From NCBI GenBank assembly GCA_965153355.1, contig OZ231126.1, positions 25,854,001 to 25,918,000 of the forward strand: 64,000 bases of DNA, read 5' to 3'. Made by a program: the position numbers and the translations under genes. The notes under the pieces are model-generated. The model had not been told where the DNA came from. It ran no database searches and was given only the letters and a program-made list of their open reading frames with translations. This DNA is from Flaccisagitta enflata. Taxonomy: Eukaryota > Chaetognatha > Sagittoidea > Aphragmophora. Positions 1-10,641 of this stretch are shown here, piece by piece. Positions within the stretch are counted from its first letter, which is position 1. Every line of letters begins with the position of its first letter.

Positions 1-53
1 TTTGTTTATTTCCAAGCAACTGAACAATTTTTAGTCGCGTGATCGCGACTCTA

Positions 54-669
54 CTACCTTGCTCATATGTTTATCACCTCACTTATTGAACAATATCTCC
101 ATTTCAAATGATAATTTTTAAGAAAAATCTGTGATATTCTGAAAGTAAAACAAATTTTTCGATTGAATGCCGCAAACCGCGCTAAATTATCTCTAAGCGT
201 TTAGAAATGACATGCAAAACAAAATTGCTTCTTCAATTCAAAATGGCGAAATTGGATTCAACCAATTTTCCAACGTTCTCTCTTTAAAACTGGAAGCATT
301 ATGCAGAATTTTTTTCATTATAGTTGGTATTCCTTTTTAATTTTTTTGTACTTTGAACAATGGGACGTGCAAGTAAAGAGATTTTGGTCAATATAGGGCT
401 CAATTGTCACTCTTAGAGACAAGAGCCTGATTCACAATTACTCAACCATCTGGTGCGGTACTGAAAAGGATCGCCCTTATGGCCTGTAGGAAGATCATGC
501 CATCCTACTTCAAATCTCTTTACGCAAGTATGCCGAGGCTAATGAAGGCAGTGGTTGATGCTCAAGGTTGTCACAATAAGTATTGAATATGTTCCTTACA
601 TGTATTTGTCCTATTTATCGAATAAATCAACTCATTCTCAAAAAGGTGATAAACTTTTGAGCTAGATAG
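54..669 (+). mobile_element. Internally deleted Tc1/mariner-like transposon
   Basis: Terminal inverted repeats of about 26 bp (left CTACCTTGCTCATATGTTTA; right end, reverse-complemented, CTATCTAGCTCAAAAGTTTA) are bounded by a TA dinucleotide at 52-53 and 670-671. Removing one TA and the element restores the sequence present in the other arm near 47510, which is the empty site. A transposase C-terminal remnant lies inside at 482-586. At 616 bp it is well short of a complete Tc1-type element (usually 1.3-1.7 kb), so it cannot encode a full transposase. Assignment to Tc1/mariner rests on the TA duplication and the remnant. Confidence 0.85.
440..586 (+). pseudogene. Tc1-like transposase C-terminal remnant
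   Basis: An open frame runs through this stretch and ends at a TGA at 584-586. Its last residues read SLYASMPRLMKAVVDAQG followed by CHNKY and stop. This matches the characteristic end of Tc1-family transposases, where SMPRR..AVI.A.GG.T.Y closes the protein. Only about 48 codons are present. The DDE catalytic core and the DNA-binding domain are missing, so this is a relic inside the 54-669 element. It could still be recognised as a short peptide match in a protein search. Confidence 0.7.
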
Positions 670-992
670 TATGACCCAATTTGTCCATCTGTCGGTCCGT
701 CCGTCGGTCCGTTTGTCAGTCCGTCACGCTTAACTTTTTTTCGCCGTTTTACGTCGTTTTAAGTCATTTTAGATTTTATCTTTTAGTCTTGACGACCGCA
801 CGCGACTTAGAGGTGTTGGCCTTGTTTATCCGTTAAATGCAGGACGACTTGGCCTCCTAGTCTAGCTTGTCTACTGATTGGGCAGACATATCACAATCAA
901 AGTGTCCATTGCATATACATGGGAGCACCGCTAGACCGCACCCGCTAATAGGACATGTGAACCTGTAATAAAATACATTCATTTTTCATTCC

Positions 993-1213
993 AACAAGGC
1001 CAGATACACGGCTATCCCAGTCGCGTGCGGGTGGGCAGGGGCTGTATTTGAGGTTACTGGATCAATTGGGCAGGAGCAGTGAGGCTATAGACCGCTAAAA
1101 CACAAAAAAAAGTAAAGTGTGACGGACGGACCAACTGACGTACTGATGGACCGACAGACCGACGGACGGACCAACAAAGCGGGGTGTAGAGTCGCGTAGC
1201 ACGCGACTAAAAA
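993..1213 (-). mobile_element. Terminal-hairpin family copy
   Basis: Starts AACAAGGCCAGATACACGG and ends with the hairpin AGTCGCG-TAGCA-CGCGACT followed by AAAAAA. The interior has the GGGTGGGCAGG motif and a GGAC/GACC tetranucleotide run. The other-arm counterpart is 46963-47183. Confidence 0.75.
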
Positions 1214-1445
1214 AATGATTATCTAGTGATTTCTATGTTGGCAATAAGGCAGCTTCACTATAAGGCAGAATTTTGCTCAGTCCTTAATCCCTTGACAAGC
1301 GCTTTAGTGAAGCCTAACTGTATTTCCATCGTGATTCTTGATCGTAATCATTGATAAAGTATTTCCTTCATTGACAGTCTATCTGATGTTGTTTGTCTGT
1401 CTGCCTGTCTATCTGTCTGTCTGTCTATCTGTCTGACTTTCCCAT

Positions 1446-1578
<133 letters not shown>

Positions 1579-1872
1579 TTTCTTTTCTTCCGCTCTCACG
1601 TTGTTCTGCACTTTCCAAATCTCTTGAGAATAAATGAAAGATGTCTCTCTTTGTTTGCCGTACAACATGGAGAAAGAGGTAGAGGAGGAGGAGGAGAAGG
1701 AGGAGGTGACGGAGGCTAAGAAGGAGGAAGGTGAAAAGCAATAGATCAAACTGACAGACAGCTGGAAGATGAGAAAAACCTTTTCTCTCACCTTCATATC
1801 AGACGAGTCTTACTTGAGCGTACAATGTGTGTGAGCTTGTGTGCATGTGTGTGCGTGTTTGTATATGTGTGG

Positions 1873-1902
1873 GTCTCTCTCTCTCTCTTACTCTCTCTCT
1901 TT

Positions 1903-1962
<60 letters not shown>
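1873..1962 (+). repeat. Interrupted (CT)n microsatellite
   Basis: CT units broken by TTACT and a run of T. The counterpart at 46257-46314 is uninterrupted and shorter. Confidence 0.9.
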
Positions 1963-1964
<2 letters not shown>

Positions 1965-2086
1965 ATGCGTCTTTTGAATCATTATTACAAGATGCATCCT
2001 AGTCTGACTGCTTGTCGTGTTTTCTTCCGAGCCTTTACGGTTTGGCTCAAGGAAAATAAAGCTTTGAAACAACAACGTAATTCGGT

Positions 2087-2855
2087 ATAGTTGAATCCCG
2101 CTTTGACTGATAACAGAGGACCAAAAAAGTTAGTCTGTTATATACGGATTTCTGTTTCAGCTAATATAGGAAAAAAAAACAGGTTCAAGCAACCAAGAAA
2201 TACCGGGTCATCAGCCTGAGATGCCGGATAATGTTAAGCTTTTACTCTGAGATGCCACATATCACGGATTTCACACTGATTGTCTTTTAAAGAGTATAGA
2301 TTGACGTTTTTTGTATCAAAATTTCATCAAAATCGGTCAAGCAGTTTAGATTTTACATGCATTTAAGTAAAAAACTTCCTTTCTGCCACTTCTGTTTTTT
2401 GGATGGGAAAATGGAGGAACAATGTTTTTCCCCATTCTCTCATTTTGCAATATTTTAAGCCGGAGACACGAGATAAGTCCTAGATAAAAGATTATTTGAC
2501 AGATTTATGAAACTACATCAAATTTTTTTCATACCAGACCATTGACAAGCTCCCAGCTCAAACTGTTCAAAAAAGAGAGAAATTTGGAAATGCTCTCTTT
2601 CACGATTTTTATTGAAAATTCTGCTATTGAGAGAGAATTAGTTTTTACTTCAAAGTCTTGTAAAATCTTAACTACTCGACCGATCTTGATGAAATTTTGA
2701 TACAAAAAACGTCAATCTATGCTCTTTAAGAGACAATCGGTATGAAATCCAAGATATGTGACATCTCTGAGTAAAAGCTTAACAGAATCCGGCATCTCAG
2801 GCTGATGTCCCGGTAGTATCTGTTATAGGCGTAGGTTAAGAGCGGGTCCGTTGGG
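2087..2855 (+). mobile_element. Degenerate MITE hosting another element
   Basis: The left edge (TTGAATCCCGCTTTGACTGA) and right edge (AAGAGCGGGTCCGTTGG) are imperfect inverted repeats of a type seen in short pogo/Tc1-like elements. The middle is displaced by the 611-bp foldback element at 2203-2813. Without it the unit is about 160 bp, as seen at 44295-44465 in the other arm. The family call is tentative. Confidence 0.45.
2203..2813. mobile_element. Foldback MITE with TA target duplication (left arm only)
   Basis: The two ends are long inverted repeats starting CCGGGTCATCAGCCTGAGAT and, from the right, CCGGGACATCAGCCTGAGAT. Pairing continues for roughly 180 bp into the element. TA at 2201-2202 and at 2814-2815 flank it. 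The other arm has the sequence AGAAATAGTATCTG without the element, so the empty site is exact. No coding potential. The TA duplication suggests mobilisation by a Tc1/mariner-type transposase. Confidence 0.88.
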
Positions 2856-2925
2856 GGGGGGGCGTTGCTTCTAGAATGCATTTCTTTTAGGGTTGAAGAG
2901 AAAAAGAATTACACTCATCACATAC

Positions 2926-3032
<107 letters not shown>

Positions 3033-3668
3033 AGAGGCACAAAAGAAGGAACAAAAGGAAAGTTGAGGGTATAACGTGTGAAAGGGGGAAAATGGCGAAT
3101 CGAAATGTCGATGAAAACAAGGTGGTGTAATCCTGATAAATGGTTGTTTGATTGCCAGCGACTCTGGTGGTGGTACTCCGCCTGATTCCAGCTTCATTCC
3201 AATGAAAACATGAGAACATCTTTCTCCTCTTATTCTTCTTCTGGCATTTTTTTCTTCTTTTTGCTTGTTTTGCTCTTTCACTTGTTTTCGTCTGTGTGGT
3301 TTTACGTGTCAGTCGCTGTTTGTGTTTTGATGCGTCTGTATGAAATTGAAAGTGTGCGCGTAAGTTTGGAGAAGGGGGAGAGAAGGGAGAGAATTCTAGT
3401 TGTCTCTGTTTAAGCCCATGTGATGTCTCCTGACCAAAGAAAATATTGTCCGTGAATGCGAGCTTCTCAGTGTCTCTTCGCGCATCTCATTCTATGTACT
3501 ACGCTTTCACAAGCACTAACACGCAAATCTAAATCCAAATCTACCTGCACAGGAATTGGAACAAAAGCCTTGACTTTTTATGCAATGGAAAAAAGCCATA
3601 GGATGTTCGCATAATCCTCTCAGCGTAGTAAGAGAGGAAAGGAAAGAGAGAGAAGAGGAGAAAGGGAA

Positions 3669-4322
3669 CTAGTCATCCAAGGATCGCACATGGTCAGCGG
3701 TACCCGATGCCCTGCTAGGAGTGATCAGCTGAAGAAGTATAGTGAGAGCAGGGCAGCGGCCCCAAAGGGCCGATGTCCTGTAGGACACAGGGGTGAATTT
3801 CCAGACGTCCTTAGAAGGCACATTAAAGGGCTGACATGCTTGATTTTGAGCCTGACAAGGCTGATTTAGGGTATTAGAGAGCTAATTTTGGAGCTGAAAG
3901 GGCTGATTTTGGGCCTGAGAGGACTGATTTTGGGCCTGAGAGAGCTGATTTTGGGCTTGAGAGGGCTGATTTTGGGCTTGAGAGGGCTGATTTGGGGCTA
4001 ATTTGGAGCTAATTTTGGAGCTGAAAGAGCTGATTTTGGGCCTGAGAGGGCTGATTTTGAGTCTGAGAGGGCTGATTTTGGGCCTGAGAGGGCTGATTTT
4101 GGGCTTGAGAGGGCTGATTTTGGGCTTGAGAGGGCTGATTTTGGGCCTGAGAGGGCTGATTTTGGGCTTGAGAGGGCTGATTTTGGGCTTGAGAGGGCTG
4201 ATTTGGGGTCTGAGAGGGGCCTTGGGGGGGGGGGGACGTACGTACGTACGGACGTACGTACGGACGTCTGGAAATTCACCCCTGTGTCCTACAGGACATC
4301 GGCCCTTTGGGGCCGCTGCCCA
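3669..4322 (-). mobile_element. Minisatellite-carrying element, copy 1 (left arm only)
   Basis: Two inverted copies of a roughly 60-bp sequence (GGGCAGCGGCCCC...GGGTGAATTTCCAGACGTCC) enclose a 21-bp minisatellite. Outside the left one lies an 80-bp tail, CTAGTCATCC...GATGCCCTGCT. The other arm reads straight across (GAGAAAGGGAAAAAGGGCAAGG), which defines an insertion with at most a 2-bp AA duplication. The same terminal pair (GGGCAGCGGCC and GGGCATCGGG...GACCAT) occurs at 54350-54915, so this is a repeat family. No coding region. Confidence 0.7.
3893..4215 (+). repeat. 21-bp minisatellite inside the 3669-4322 element
   Basis: About 15 units of GGGCTGATTTTGGGCCTGAGA with T/C variants. Because 21 is a multiple of three, both strands appear open (LILGLRG and SALSSPK repeats), but this is a repeat artefact. 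Confidence 0.9.
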
Positions 4323-4499
4323 AAAAGGGTAAGGGGATAAGGAGAGGGGAAATGATAAAGGAGGAATAGATTTTCAACCTCGTAAGATTCCATAACATCA
4401 ACCATAACAATGGAATAAAATTCAAAAGCTGCCGCCGCCTACTCATCTCCCCTACGCCCTAACTTCCTCTTCATCTTCATCTGCTTCCTCCTTCTCCTC

Positions 4500-4612
4500 C
4501 TCTTGTCATTTCCTACTTTTTCTTCTTCTCCTTCTCCTTCTTCCTGTTCTTCTTCTTCTTCTTCTTCATCTCCTTCTTCTTTTTCTTTTTGTCCTTCTTC
4601 TTCTCCGTCTTC
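4500..4612 (+). repeat. Degenerate TTC/TCC-rich tract
   Basis: Pyrimidine-rich trinucleotide run on the plus strand. The other arm (43050-43184) has expanded it into a long GAA tract. Confidence 0.8.
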
Positions 4613-4874
4613 TTCCTCCCCACGGAGCTGAATTTCAATTGAAAATCAAACAACAAAAGGAGTGAAAAAAGCCCTCTCACGGAACAAAACCGCAGCAAGA
4701 AGGGACTGTGATGTGAGCGAGTAGGGGAGTAAAGAGTGAAGTGCTGGAGAGAGAGAGAGGCTGAGAGGGATGGAAGGGAAGTTGGAAAGTGACTCTGGGG
4801 CATTTCAGTAGAGAGTTCCATTGTTATGCAGTAACAAGGGATAAAAGAAAGAGGGAAAGCGAGACTAAGAATAG

Positions 4875-5080
4875 AACAAGGCGCAATACACGGCTACCCA
4901 AGTCGCATACGGGTGGGCAGGAGCAGTGATAAATTGGGCAACCTAGCGCAAGCATACGAGCAGCACCGATGATGCAAATGCTGCCCATAGCATAAACGCC
5001 GAATAAGCTGAGTGAGACCGATGTATCAAAAGACGGATGGGCATACATAGCGTGTTATTAAGTCACGTGTAAGCGACAAA
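4875..5080 (-). mobile_element. Terminal-hairpin family copy
   Basis: Starts AACAAGGCGCAATACACGG, has the GTGGGCAGGAGCAG motif, and ends TAAGTCACGTGTAAGCGAC, a decayed hairpin. The counterpart is 42594-42784. Confidence 0.6.
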
Positions 5081-5330
5081 TAAGAAAATGCAGGGAAACA
5101 AAGGGTACTAAAACTTTTGTAGACAAAGCGTGGTGGACTGACGGATATGGTAGCAAGGGGTCGCTCCAAGAAACAAGCCCAAGAGGGCAACAGTCGCGTG
5201 CGTCTGGAAATGACAAACAAAAGATTTCCTCCCCCCCAAGGCCGCGCGATATGTATTGATACAATGTTGATACAATGTCGATACGGTAACGATACAATAT
5301 CGATACGATACAATACCAAAAAAAAACAAA

Positions 5331-5405
5331 AATACCCAAAAATACCCAAAAATACCCAAAAATACCCAAAAATACCCAAAAATACCCAAAAATACCCAAA
5401 AATAT
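5331..5405 (+). repeat. 11-bp AAAAATACCCA minisatellite
   Basis: About 7 near-perfect units. The other-arm version (42190-42290, reverse strand) is more degenerate. Confidence 0.9.
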
Positions 5406-5683
5406 TCTAAAGTACCCTAGGAGCTAGAGCTTGTCAAAAATATCTTCTATTTTGTAAAAATGCTCATTTTTCAATAGGATTGCAAACTGAAAATGGCAAT
5501 GTTATTACTCATTCTTATGCCATTTCTAAACGAATAAAGCTAGAATTTCCAGATTGGAGCCAAATGAAAGATCTTTTCAAGAGCTTTCCAACGGTCTAAG
5601 ATTTTAGTTAGTTATTTTGAAATTCAGTATGACAATTTGCCATTTAAAAGTGCGGGTTTTTTTAATGAGTCAAGTAGTAGTAC

Positions 5684-5770
5684 CCCAAGTACCCAGAATA
5701 ACTTAAGTACCCTAAAGTACCCCGAAGTACCCTAAAGTACCCTGAAATACACTAGAGTACCTTAAGTTAC
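5684..5770 (+). repeat. 10-bp AGTACCCTAA minisatellite
   Basis: About 8 variant units (AGTACCCTAA, AGTACCCCGA, AGTACCCTGA). Matched at 42106-42195 on the other strand. Confidence 0.8.
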
Positions 5771-6219
5771 CTTAAAAAACCTTAAAAAGTCATAATTTTA
5801 AAAATGTGATGGGCTGACCGACAGACCGACCTACCTACCGACCTACCGACCGACACGGCAAGGTGTAGAGTCGCGTGTACGCGACTAAAAATGAAACAAC
5901 TGAAACGATGATCGGAAAAAAAGTCGAAGTCAATCTTCAACTTTTTGACATATTCGAGAGAAATATGGTTTTCATTATCTTATGCAGAAGTTTGGAAACT
6001 TGTTCGACCAATTGAACCTTTGGACAAAATTGACAGGGTAAGTAAATGTGATAATTCTCTTTCATTTGCCGCTAAGCAGAATGCTCTACCACAAATATTT
6101 CTTACCTCATGATTTCTTAAAGATTTAATAACAAAAAATTCAATAAGAATTTGTTTCGTTTCATATGATTTTAAGTAAGATCAACAAAAGAGAGTATTTA
6201 TGTTTGTTTTAGCATGCAA

Positions 6220-6580
6220 AAAAACATGGTCATGAGAATGGCTGTTCATCTGTGAGGGTGTTTCTCAGCATTCTAGCTCATTCAGCTCATTTGGCTCAAT
6301 TTCTTTTCTTTTTTTTTTTGTTTTAAATGCGATAAGTCAATAAATATTTCTATACATGTTTCAGCAAGCAGATACAAAAAAGCATGTCAGTGAGCATAGC
6401 TGCTCATCTGTGAGGGTGTTTTTAAGTATTCTAGCTCATTTAGCTCACTTTTTTTATGAGATAAATGTCTTGATGTGAGCAAGAAAATGCAAGAAAGTAT
6501 AATAGTGAGCATAGCTGCTTGTCTGGTTGAGTGATTTTGAGCATTTTAGCTCATCTAGCTCATTTGGCTCAGTCCTATTT
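6220..6580 (+). repeat. Three degenerate copies of a 60-150 bp unit (left arm)
   Basis: The block GAGCATAGCTGCTCATCTGTGAGGGTG followed by CATTCTAGCTCATTTAGCTCA appears at about 6235, 6395 and 6505. The other arm has it once (41385-41455), so the extra copies arose in, or were lost from, one arm. Confidence 0.7.
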
Positions 6581-6860
6581 TGCTCTGATTTGCAGTACAA
6601 TCAATTCATACAATTGCTCTTGATTTGATCTAACAAATACAAACACTTGTAGTGGCTAAAGACAAAAGCTTAGTAAAAGTGGCCAATGCTTATGACTTTT
6701 TTCCTTACGACGACAGCCGCCATTACTATCGTGATAAACTGGTTTGTGCATCGATTTGCATTACCATTATGTAATATTCTTTTTTTAGTGAGCACTATAG
6801 GATATGCAGAGGAGGTAGATGCCGAGGTCAAGATTATCATAATTTACCGATTGTGCTTGG

Positions 6861-7381
6861 TTTTTAGGTGCACCATAGCACCTCTATAACTAGCTCTGTC
6901 TGTTGGTCGGTCGGTTGGTTGGTTGGTCGGTCACGTCACGCTCGAGTTGAAAATCTCGAAAAGAAGCAAAAATCACTCAAAATGATCCAGAAATATGCTA
7001 GGATGATTCCCAGATGCACCATAGCACCTCTTTAAAAGGCTCTGTCCGTCCGTCAATCCGTCGGTCAAGCTCGAATGAAAAATCGCTGAAAATGTTTGAA
7101 ATCAATTGAAAACTCATTTCGTTCATCATTGATGATACTCGTCATTTCATTCACTAAAATGATCAGCTACGGTTAGGTCTGATCGAGCTGGGGATAGGTC
7201 GGATAGGTCTGGTGATAGGTCGGATAGGTGTGGGAAAAGGTCTGATAGAGCTGGTGATAGGTCTGATAGAGCTCGGGATAGGTCTGATAGAGCTCGGGAT
7301 AGGTCTGATGAAGCTAGGGATAGGTCTAAGAATTTATAACGCCCGGCGCACCGTCTTGGCCCGTGTATCCGACCTTGTTTT
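6861..7381 (+). mobile_element. Terminal-hairpin family copy with a different stem
   Basis: The head TTTTTAG is followed by stem AGGTGC (6866-6871), loop ACCATA and GCACCT (6878-6883), then CTATAA and a GGTCGGTTGG run. The far end is CCGTGTATCCGACCTTGTTT. A second head-like block (ATGCACCATAGCACCTC then GTCCGTCCG) sits internally near 7013. The interior contains a roughly 22-bp minisatellite. The counterpart 40277-41103 has lost the hairpin. Confidence 0.7.
7165..7330 (+). repeat. About 22-bp minisatellite GATAGGTCTGATAGAGCTCGG
   Basis: About 8 variant units inside the 6861-7381 element. In the other arm it spans 40322-40812 because a hAT-type MITE landed in it. Confidence 0.85.
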
Positions 7382-7514
7382 GATATGATCGATAAATGAA
7401 GAGGAACGTTCGGAGAATTACTGTGGCTGTGTTACTGATGTTGAATAGCCAAGACCTCAACATCATACAGCGACCTGCAAGCAAGACTACGCCGTGGCTC
7501 TCAAATTCAAAATA

Positions 7515-7690
7515 CAGTGGAACCCCGCAAAAACAGCCTCGCTTTTAAAGGTTCCCCATCAATAAAGGTCAATATTTTGAGGTCCTAATTGATACTTTTT
7601 AATGTGATTTTACCTCTCTTTAAAGGTTACCCTAAAATAAAGGTGACAATTTCCCAGTCCAAATGAGACCGATGAGGCAGGGTCCTACTG
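7515..7690. mobile_element. Pogo/Tc1-like MITE, copy 1
   Basis: A 176-bp element with terminal inverted repeats CAGTGGAACCCCGC and CAGTAGGACCCTGC, flanked by TA at 7513-7514 and 7691-7692. Internal inverted segments (GGTTCCCCATCAATAAAGGT; AGAGAGGTAAAATCACATT on the other strand) are also shared with copies at 39969-40144 and 56312-56487. Non-coding. Confidence 0.85.
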
Positions 7691-7844
7691 TACGTCATGC
7701 TTTGGCTGATTATGCATCACCCTCAACCCATTGGCAGCAACAAAACCTTGGCAAAGTTTTCGCTTTCTTTCTACGCGCATCTCCAACTTTGGGTGTGAGA
7801 GGAAAGGTGTCGCCCTTTTTGAAAAGAAAAGAAAGGGTAAGAAA

Positions 7845-8014
<170 letters not shown>

Positions 8015-8507
8015 AATGACAAATATCTAATCTATCACTGCGAGTCGACAGGCGCGACAAGGAATAGGCGGAGGAAATTAATAAAAACCGACTTTTCTTC
8101 GCATAAAAAAAGAAAGTCGAGTTTAATTTCGATGAGGAAAAAGGAAATGAGAAAAAAGGAAGAAAAGAAGGAGTGAATATAAAAGCTCAAAAAATGGGGA
8201 AGAGGAAGTAGGAAATTGTGATGAAAATGAAAGAGAGGAGCGTCGACGTTCGATAAGGCCCATGAGCCTGCGGGACAAAGCCATTAGAGCCAACTCACCA
8301 TTCTGGGACTTTTGGAAATGTTTTCAAGAAATTCCATTCGGGTTACAGCAAAACCAGGCAGCTTTCATGAAGCAGGTTTTAGCATTTTTCTACGAATTGA
8401 TCGCATATTGGGTTATGCCACTTTCTGTTAGTAAAAATCTATCCTTTTGCTTTTTTTTCAAATAGAGAAGGAAAGTAAATTGGGAAAGTGGCAAAACTCA
8501 ATCGGAT

Positions 8508-8700
<193 letters not shown>

Positions 8701-8957
8701 CGGGGGTGTATCTCCCCACAGCTAAAGCGCCCAATAGCTAAAATTTTTTCATGACAGATTGGCCCAAGAGCTAAAATGTTTTTTTAGCTTTGCAGACAAT
8801 TTTGAAGCATATCATTTTTAACAATATTGTTAGAAAAAGTGGTCAAACTTTTTGAATTGTTATCAGTGATTGGCCTAAATTTAAAAAAAAAAGAGAGAAG
8901 AGAAGAATGATAAAGAAGGGAACAGAAGACAGAAAGTCCATTGTATACCCCACCAAG

Positions 8958-9031
8958 GAAAGAGAAAGAGAAAGGAGAAAGAGAAAGAGAGAGAGAGAGA
9001 GAGCGAGAGCGAGAGCGAGAACGAGAACGAG

Positions 9032-9110
<79 letters not shown>

Positions 9111-9200
9111 TAGACAGAGAGGGACAATGAGAGAGAGACAAAGAGAGACAGAGAGAGATAAAGCAAGAAACAGACAGACAGACAGAGAAAGAAAGACAAA
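8958..9200 (+). repeat. (GA)n with GC-containing variants
   Basis: GAGAAA, GAGCGA and GA runs, then ACAG units. The same internal order is seen at 38398-38650. Confidence 0.9.
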
Positions 9201-9204
9201 ATAG

Positions 9205-10598
9205 ATTTGGACTTAGGAACAGAAGGATGACATAAAAGGTCTAAAGCCTCATTAGAAACAATAAACAAATCAAGTTTCATCCATTTATACATATCCTATT
9301 TGCTGATTTTATCCTTAAGGTTCACAGTACAGTTGTGCTTCACATATAGTGAAGCTTCCATTTTGCCAATATGAAAAAGATTACAGAATCCCTTATGAGA
9401 CAGCAATATACTTGTATACCTTATAGGCGGGCATGTCTTAATGGCAAGTACGCTCTGACAGTTTTCAAATATGTTAAAAAACTGCTCTACCAAGTATTAC
9501 CCTTTCCAATTCTTACATATTTTTTCACGTACTAGAGACTTTTAGACACTTTGTCCTCCTGTTTATCTGTTGGTCCCTTGGTCCATCAATCCGTCCGTCT
9601 CTTTTTCTTTCTCTTTCTATCTATTGCTCAATACCTTCGCCCTTTTTTTCGACCCTTATATTTTCAAATCATGCTGATACTTTTAGTCACAAATTGGCCA
9701 CATTTCTAAATATTTATTTCAGAACTCAGGCCAATCATTTTTAGACACCAGGCTACTGAAACAAGCTAGCTTTCAGGCGCTTCCCCCGACTGGGGTAGTG
9801 ACTGAGAGATAGTGACTGAGATATAGAGACTGAGAGTTAGATTGAAACACAGACAGAGGGAGTAATGGTAGGTGAGTCAGGAAGAGAGAGAAATGAAAAA
9901 GGCTGTCCCTCTGAAAGGGCGTAACCCTCTTGGAGGGGTGCAACCCGCTTTAACGATAGTGATAAAGTGGAGACGTAAATCTTCGAATGTTGGGACTATG
10001 ATCTTTACAGAGAGTTTAGCGAGGGATGTGAGGCATCAGAATTAAAACGGAAAGGGATCGAAAAATTGGGAGTGAGAATGATGGGGTTGTGGAAATTGGA
10101 ATGACAATGGAAGGCGATGTGGGTTGGTAATGTAATATGGATGAGTTAGGACACGTGATGGCATTGAAAGCCATAGTAGAACCAGGATAGAAAAGAAGGG
10201 AATAGAAATGCAAGGTATTGAAGATGGGTATCGCATAATGAGAATGAGGGGGTCTAAAACTATCACATTGTGGGGAGTGACGGGAGGCTAACACGTGTAG
10301 CGTCATTTTGTGACGATGTCCATTCAGAAAATACTTGACATATTTTTATGTCATCATGGCCATTTTGAAATAAACACGGGGTATTATACATGCGAGTGTA
10401 AACAGTTGCGATGTATTCAAAGTAAACGCAACCGCCAATTGGGTTTGATATTCACTATATATCAAATACTTTGTATGATGTCTTATTCCGAGTTAGCTAC
10501 ATAATCAAAATCCTCGCAATCACATTTGTTGCAGAATAAGTAACATGAATGAGGTCCCTTTGATGACTATGAATTGGAGGCCCACGGCTGATAAAGTG
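9205..10598. other. Non-repetitive stretch without a recognised gene
   Basis: No frame of convincing length or composition, no splice-like exon series and no RNA gene could be supported. It is present in both arms (37000-38400) with scattered substitutions, small indels included, so it does not behave like protected coding sequence. Confidence 0.5.
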
Positions 10599-10599
10599 C

Positions 10600-10600
10600 T

Positions 10601-10638
<38 letters not shown>

Positions 10639-10641
10639 AAA
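10600..10641 (+). repeat. Short (GA)n tract
   Basis: About 40 bp with one AAAG interruption. The other-arm copy (36867-36997) is about 130 bp of CT. Confidence 0.9.

Larger units (their letters stand above)
29..827 (+). mobile_element. Terminal-hairpin family copy, split by a Tc1-like element
   Basis: The head TTTTTAG with a 7-bp stem (AGTCGCG 33-39, loop TGAT, CGCGACT 44-50) is separated from the rest by the 616-bp insertion at 54-669. It resumes at TGACCC, followed by the GGTCCGTCCG tract, and ends at GGTGTTGGCCTTGTTT. The uninterrupted equivalent is 47344-47534 in the other arm. Strand is given in the head-to-GGCCTTGTTT direction. The family is not one I recognise. Confidence 0.75.
5171..5890 (-). 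mobile_element. Long terminal-hairpin family copy with internal minisatellites
   Basis: Starts AACAAGCCCAAGAGGGCAAC and ends with CGGCAAGGTGTAG plus the perfect hairpin AGTCGCGTGTACGCGACT (5869-5886) and AAAAA. The interior is unlike other copies. It contains a GATACAATATC-type run, an 11-bp AAAAATACCCA array, a 10-bp AGTACCCTAA array and a GACC run. The counterpart is 41979-42505. Confidence 0.65.

Noticed and set aside
5331-5405. AAAAATACCCA array as a possible interstitial telomere
   Set aside because: The unit does not match a known telomere repeat and lies inside a mobile element copy. It is more likely a locally grown minisatellite.
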